From Colletes latitarsis (taxonomy: Eukaryota; Arthropoda; Insecta; Hymenoptera; Colletidae), in assembly GCF_051014445.1 (NCBI RefSeq), contig NC_135136.1, positions 41,302,001-41,366,000 on the forward strand: 64,000 nucleotides of DNA. The letters are read 5' to 3'. Below are positions 60,601 to 64,000 of this stretch, piece after piece; within the stretch, counting starts at the first letter, position 1; each line of letters begins with the position of its first letter. The position numbers and the translations under genes were made by a program. The notes under the pieces are model-generated. The model was not told where the DNA came from, made no database searches, and saw only the letters and a list, made by a program, of their open reading frames with translations.

Positions 60601-61030
60601 ATGTTCTATAAACTCTAGTGGAACTCCATTCGTCTGAACGTACCCGGAGAATAAAATGGTTCTAACGAAGCTTTACTGATCTCGACTATAGAAACTCTCA
60701 AGACATTTTTCTAAGACACACTAATTCCTATTCTAAATCCTGATAAGCAATTCCCATGGGCTTTGTTCGCAGAATTATCCACGAGAATCGCTTTTCATTT
60801 CTTGTTTCACTAAACCTGTTATGTAATGTAACTATTGTATTATAATAAATTCAAGAACTCTCGGGAAACATCTAATTTTAGTTGTCTCACTGTGCGTCGA
60901 TCATCCCCTATCCCGAATGGAAAAGCAAACGTGGACGAGGGAAAACGTGCCAATCGAGAGGAGTAGCGCGAGAGTGAAAGAAAAAAAGAAACGGTAAATT
61001 AAATGTCGCGTACGTTGAAGGGTGGAAGTA
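57687..61030. other. Gene-free region
   Basis: No supported gene. AAAATGGC lies at 59099-59106. Frames at 59363-59798 and 59858-60277 overlap on opposite strands and are unrecognised. The stretches 57900-58480 and 60280-60470 are ordinary CpG-rich DNA with frequent TAAT words. Confidence 0.55.
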
Positions 61031-61110
61031 AAGAGTTGTAAGAGTCGACGTCGGCGTCGTCGTCGGGGGCGGCTGAGGCGTCGGTGGAGGATGATGGCGC
61101 GGTCTAAGCT
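61031..61110 (+). repeat. Imperfect (GTC)n/(GGC)n trinucleotide tract
   Basis: GTCGACGTCGGCGTCGTCGTC and following GGCGGCTGAGGCGTCGG form an imperfect trinucleotide tract. It is not inside a supported frame. AAGCTTTAAGCTTTGG follows near 61110. Confidence 0.7.
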
Positions 61111-64000
61111 TTAAGCTTTGGATAACGACAACGGAGAGGCGACGGTAATGCCGGTGCGCAAGTAAAAGAGAGTTTTTCTTTTCCTTTGGCTCGTAGCCCC
61201 CGCCACGGCTTATCTCCCTACTAAATCCAGCAATTTTAATACGCGTTTCTCGGCAATTTCCTTGCTACACGTTCCGCCGTCGACTTAGCACCCCTTCTTG
61301 CACTCCCCTTCTCGTTTCTCTCCAGACCCTCCCACGCGTCTTTCCCCGTTTTACCCTTCTTTAAATAAACTTTATTTTTACGGTGCTATTTAAAGCAATT
61401 TCTGATTTCCCTTAATTCATTACGACGCCGTTCCCCATAGCCCTCTTAATGCGCCTCCGGCATTGCTGGCATTTCTCATTTACCCCCGGCCGCTAATGGC
61501 CACGCGATACGCCGACTTCGATGTCGCGGTTCTAGAATTCCTCGCGTTTTGATTCCTTCTGCCACCTGGACAACCCCAATCCTCGCGAGCCTCAGTCCAC
61601 CCAGAATCTGTGGCGTTTCCAACCCTTTCGGTGTCGATCCTAGCAACTTACGTTCATTAGCCATTACATTTAATTCTGTTTAAATTTCTCCGTGCAAGGA
61701 ATAGACTCGATGAATAGCGAGTAGCCTCGTGATTGTGAAACTTGACATCAAAAACTTGTAATAACATAAAATTCGGGATTATAATTTGCTCCGAAACGTA
61801 ACGTACTATTTTTCCAACATTTTTCGCGGCTTCGAAGAGCACGTTGCAACAATAGACGATTAACGGGAGGGCAGAGAAATTTTTATCGCCAGCTATAGAC
61901 GAAACGGATCGTCGGGGTATCGCAATAATCGGTTAATAAACCGATCGGCGACTGGAGCTTCCCAGCGTCGAACTTTCTTCCTCGGGAAATTGAGTCGGAT
62001 TTGAGTTATGGGAACGGCGTTGTACGTCCCTCGGAATCGCCCTGGTCTAGCGGGCGAACCCCCGTGTCTATTTTCGACCCTCCTCCGCGCAACACATCTA
62101 TCGCCGTTACCGGGGCCGAGGAGGGCGGGAAAACTTGTAAATAAAAAGGAGTAACGATGACGTAACCGTCGTTTCGCGGTCGACGGGGTACCAAGCCGCC
62201 CTTTCCTATCGATCCGTGGACGGAGTAGGGCGTCAATAACAATCGATTATTGTTTCACGAGTTCCTGGTAATAGGCTCGATAGTCTTTACTTTCCTCTTT
62301 CTCCTTTCCCGTCCGATAAACTGCTCGCCCCGAGTTTTCTTCTCCGCCCCCGGTTCCGTACGCGTTCGAGCAGACAATTATCGGAGCCAAACAAGACGCG
62401 CACCTTCCCGACTCCCGAATTCGCGTAAAGATAACCCCCCCGGACGATAAAATCGACGATTCGAAGCCGTGGATCGCCAAGCGAGTGCGAGCGAGACCGG
62501 ATTCCCACGTCCCCCCGTCGCTCCCGGCAATTCGTATCAGTTCAAGATCATTATACATTCATACCCCCTTCGGGAGGTTAAGCCGAGAGCGAGTTTCTAC
62601 TTTGCAATAAATTCGGGCTTGCGAGGCAATTACTCCAGCCGGCCGTAACCGGGCGATAGTCTAAGATTAAAAGAAGGTCTCCTCCTCTCCGCGGCGCCCG
62701 CCATAAAGGTGGAACAGGGTGACGCGACGTTGGCCGCAGGTAGGCGACGCGATAAATATGATTTTTGTGTGAAACCGTCTGGAAGACGCGGGATTTGATC
62801 GCCAGGGGTGGTCCCGTGCGCTCGTACGTCACGCGGGTCCACGGTCCTCCTCTCCACCCCGTCCTCCTCGCCCCCCGGAAACCGGCGAGATCATCGAGAG
62901 GGAGCCATTGGACAACCAAAAGACATTCAAGGTCCCGCGATGTCGTTCGTCACTTGGCCTCGCAAGGGGACCCCGAGAGCTTCCCTTTCTCCGCTCCCCC
63001 CTTTGTCCATCTCTTCCCCCTTTGTCCTACCCCGGGGCTCTTTCTCTGACGCATCTTAATCTAGATGTACCCAGCCTCTGACCTCCGCGTTCTCTTCCAA
63101 CAACTAATCCTATCTTCTTACCCGTACCATCCCTACCTTCTCTGGCGAACCCTCGCCCCTCGTGTCCCTCGTCCACCGAGGACACCGGGACCGACAGGTT
63201 TGTACGACACGGTCGTTGTTTCGCCCGTTCGAATCCTTTTCTCCTCTCCTTTTATCCGGGAATGCCACCGCTCTATTTATGGCCGACAGACGCGCGGAAC
63301 AAGGACCGCTGGGAAGTAATCTCGACGACTATCGTTAATAGAGTCGTTCGTACGACCTATCTGCGCCAACCCGACCGGTCGCGAACCTCATTTTTGATTT
63401 CGAACCGGCGTAAATCGACACGCTTCCACGCTTCGTACCGAAACCGTCGCTGCAAACTATCTTTTCAAATATCTAACCGTCGCTCTCCTATCTCCCATCG
63501 TGGCAGGGTTCTCTTCAAAAACTTATTCTTTAGCTTCGAATTCACTGGGCTGCCCTTTACAATTTTTTCTTAAATATTCAGTAGAACAGATCGATGTTAC
63601 TCAGAGAGGCAACAATGTCTTTTAACGCTATTTCGTTCATATTTTTCATTCGCAATTTTCGAGGTAGTTTCAACCCCTAGACACGAGCATCGATATCTAA
63701 TATTATCGTACCGATATGCAAATGATCTAAGACCTACTACTATTTTATTGTGTTCACTCTCCAAAATACAAACACCCCCTCGGTTACTATAATGCACTAA
63801 CAGTAGGTCGAGAATCTCCAGAAATCATTCGATCAAACTTTTCAAAATCGTCCAACCCAGACTTCTTTGGTCAAGAAAGAAGAACTAAAGTCCCTACGAC
63901 ACCCCTATAGTCCAGCCTGCCCCACGATGAACGGTGTTAGAGAGGCCATAAATGGCATAATGGCGACAGCGGCTGTTCCCATCCGACTTTCCTAAGGTCT
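61111..64000. other. Gene-free region to the end of the window
   Basis: No supported gene. GC-rich at about 62030-63060, with overlapping frames of up to 113 codons on both strands that are unrecognised. After 63550 the sequence becomes AT-richer without repeats. Confidence 0.55.

Overview
The window looks like 64 kb of insect nuclear DNA, most likely hymenopteran (bee, ant or wasp). The grounds are visible but indirect. CpG is very abundant and base composition is moderate (GC in the mid-40s per cent, judged by eye). There is no dense gene content, transposons are sparse and decayed, and several repeats have the style common in Hymenoptera, including CGATATCTCG-containing repeats and piggyBac-like AAGGGTTAA ends. 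The species cannot be named from the sequence.

No confident protein-coding gene, rRNA or tRNA is present. Open frames reach at most about 200 codons. Nearly all are rich in Arg, Ser and Pro, overlap frames on the other strand, and look like chance openings in CpG-rich non-coding DNA. The window is best read as intergenic DNA or part of a very long intron. The best coding candidate is a minus-strand frame at 21271-21851 (about 193 codons). It has protein-like composition but is interrupted by a one-base frameshift at an A5 run, so it is either a small pseudogene or an unrecognised gene with an indel. Weaker candidates are exon-like segments at 4980-5022, 12856-13067, 57396-57463 and 57510-57686.

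The clearest content is repeats. A nine-copy satellite-like array lies at 23735-25203, with 173-bp and 152-bp units that differ by one exact 21-bp block. Two adjacent three-copy arrays lie at 52604-53075 (161 bp) and 53284-53930 (222 bp). Another three-copy array lies at 47668-48200, and a composite dispersed repeat with a 143-bp duplication lies at 42341-43090. A 300-bp non-autonomous hAT-like element at 41294-41593 has matching terminal inverted repeats and an imperfect 8-bp target duplication. Several single piggyBac-like ends are scattered through the window.

Layout: 1-5 kb holds a diverged duplication with a conserved hairpin. 5-20 kb is gene-free apart from a GC-rich, possibly 5'-exon segment near 13 kb. 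20-25 kb holds a 12-bp hairpin, the candidate broken gene and the satellite array. 25-36 kb is gene-free with transposon ends, a Z-DNA-type palindrome and homopolymers. 36-38.5 kb is a block of strongly strand-asymmetric purine then pyrimidine tracts. 41-44 kb holds the hAT-like element, the composite repeat and a hairpin. 47-54 kb holds the tandem arrays. 55-58 kb holds a second diverged duplication and the exon-like segments. The rest is gene-free. GCCATNTT (Pho/YY1-type) motifs and GA/CT tracts recur, which would suit regulatory DNA of a developmental locus, but that is inference.
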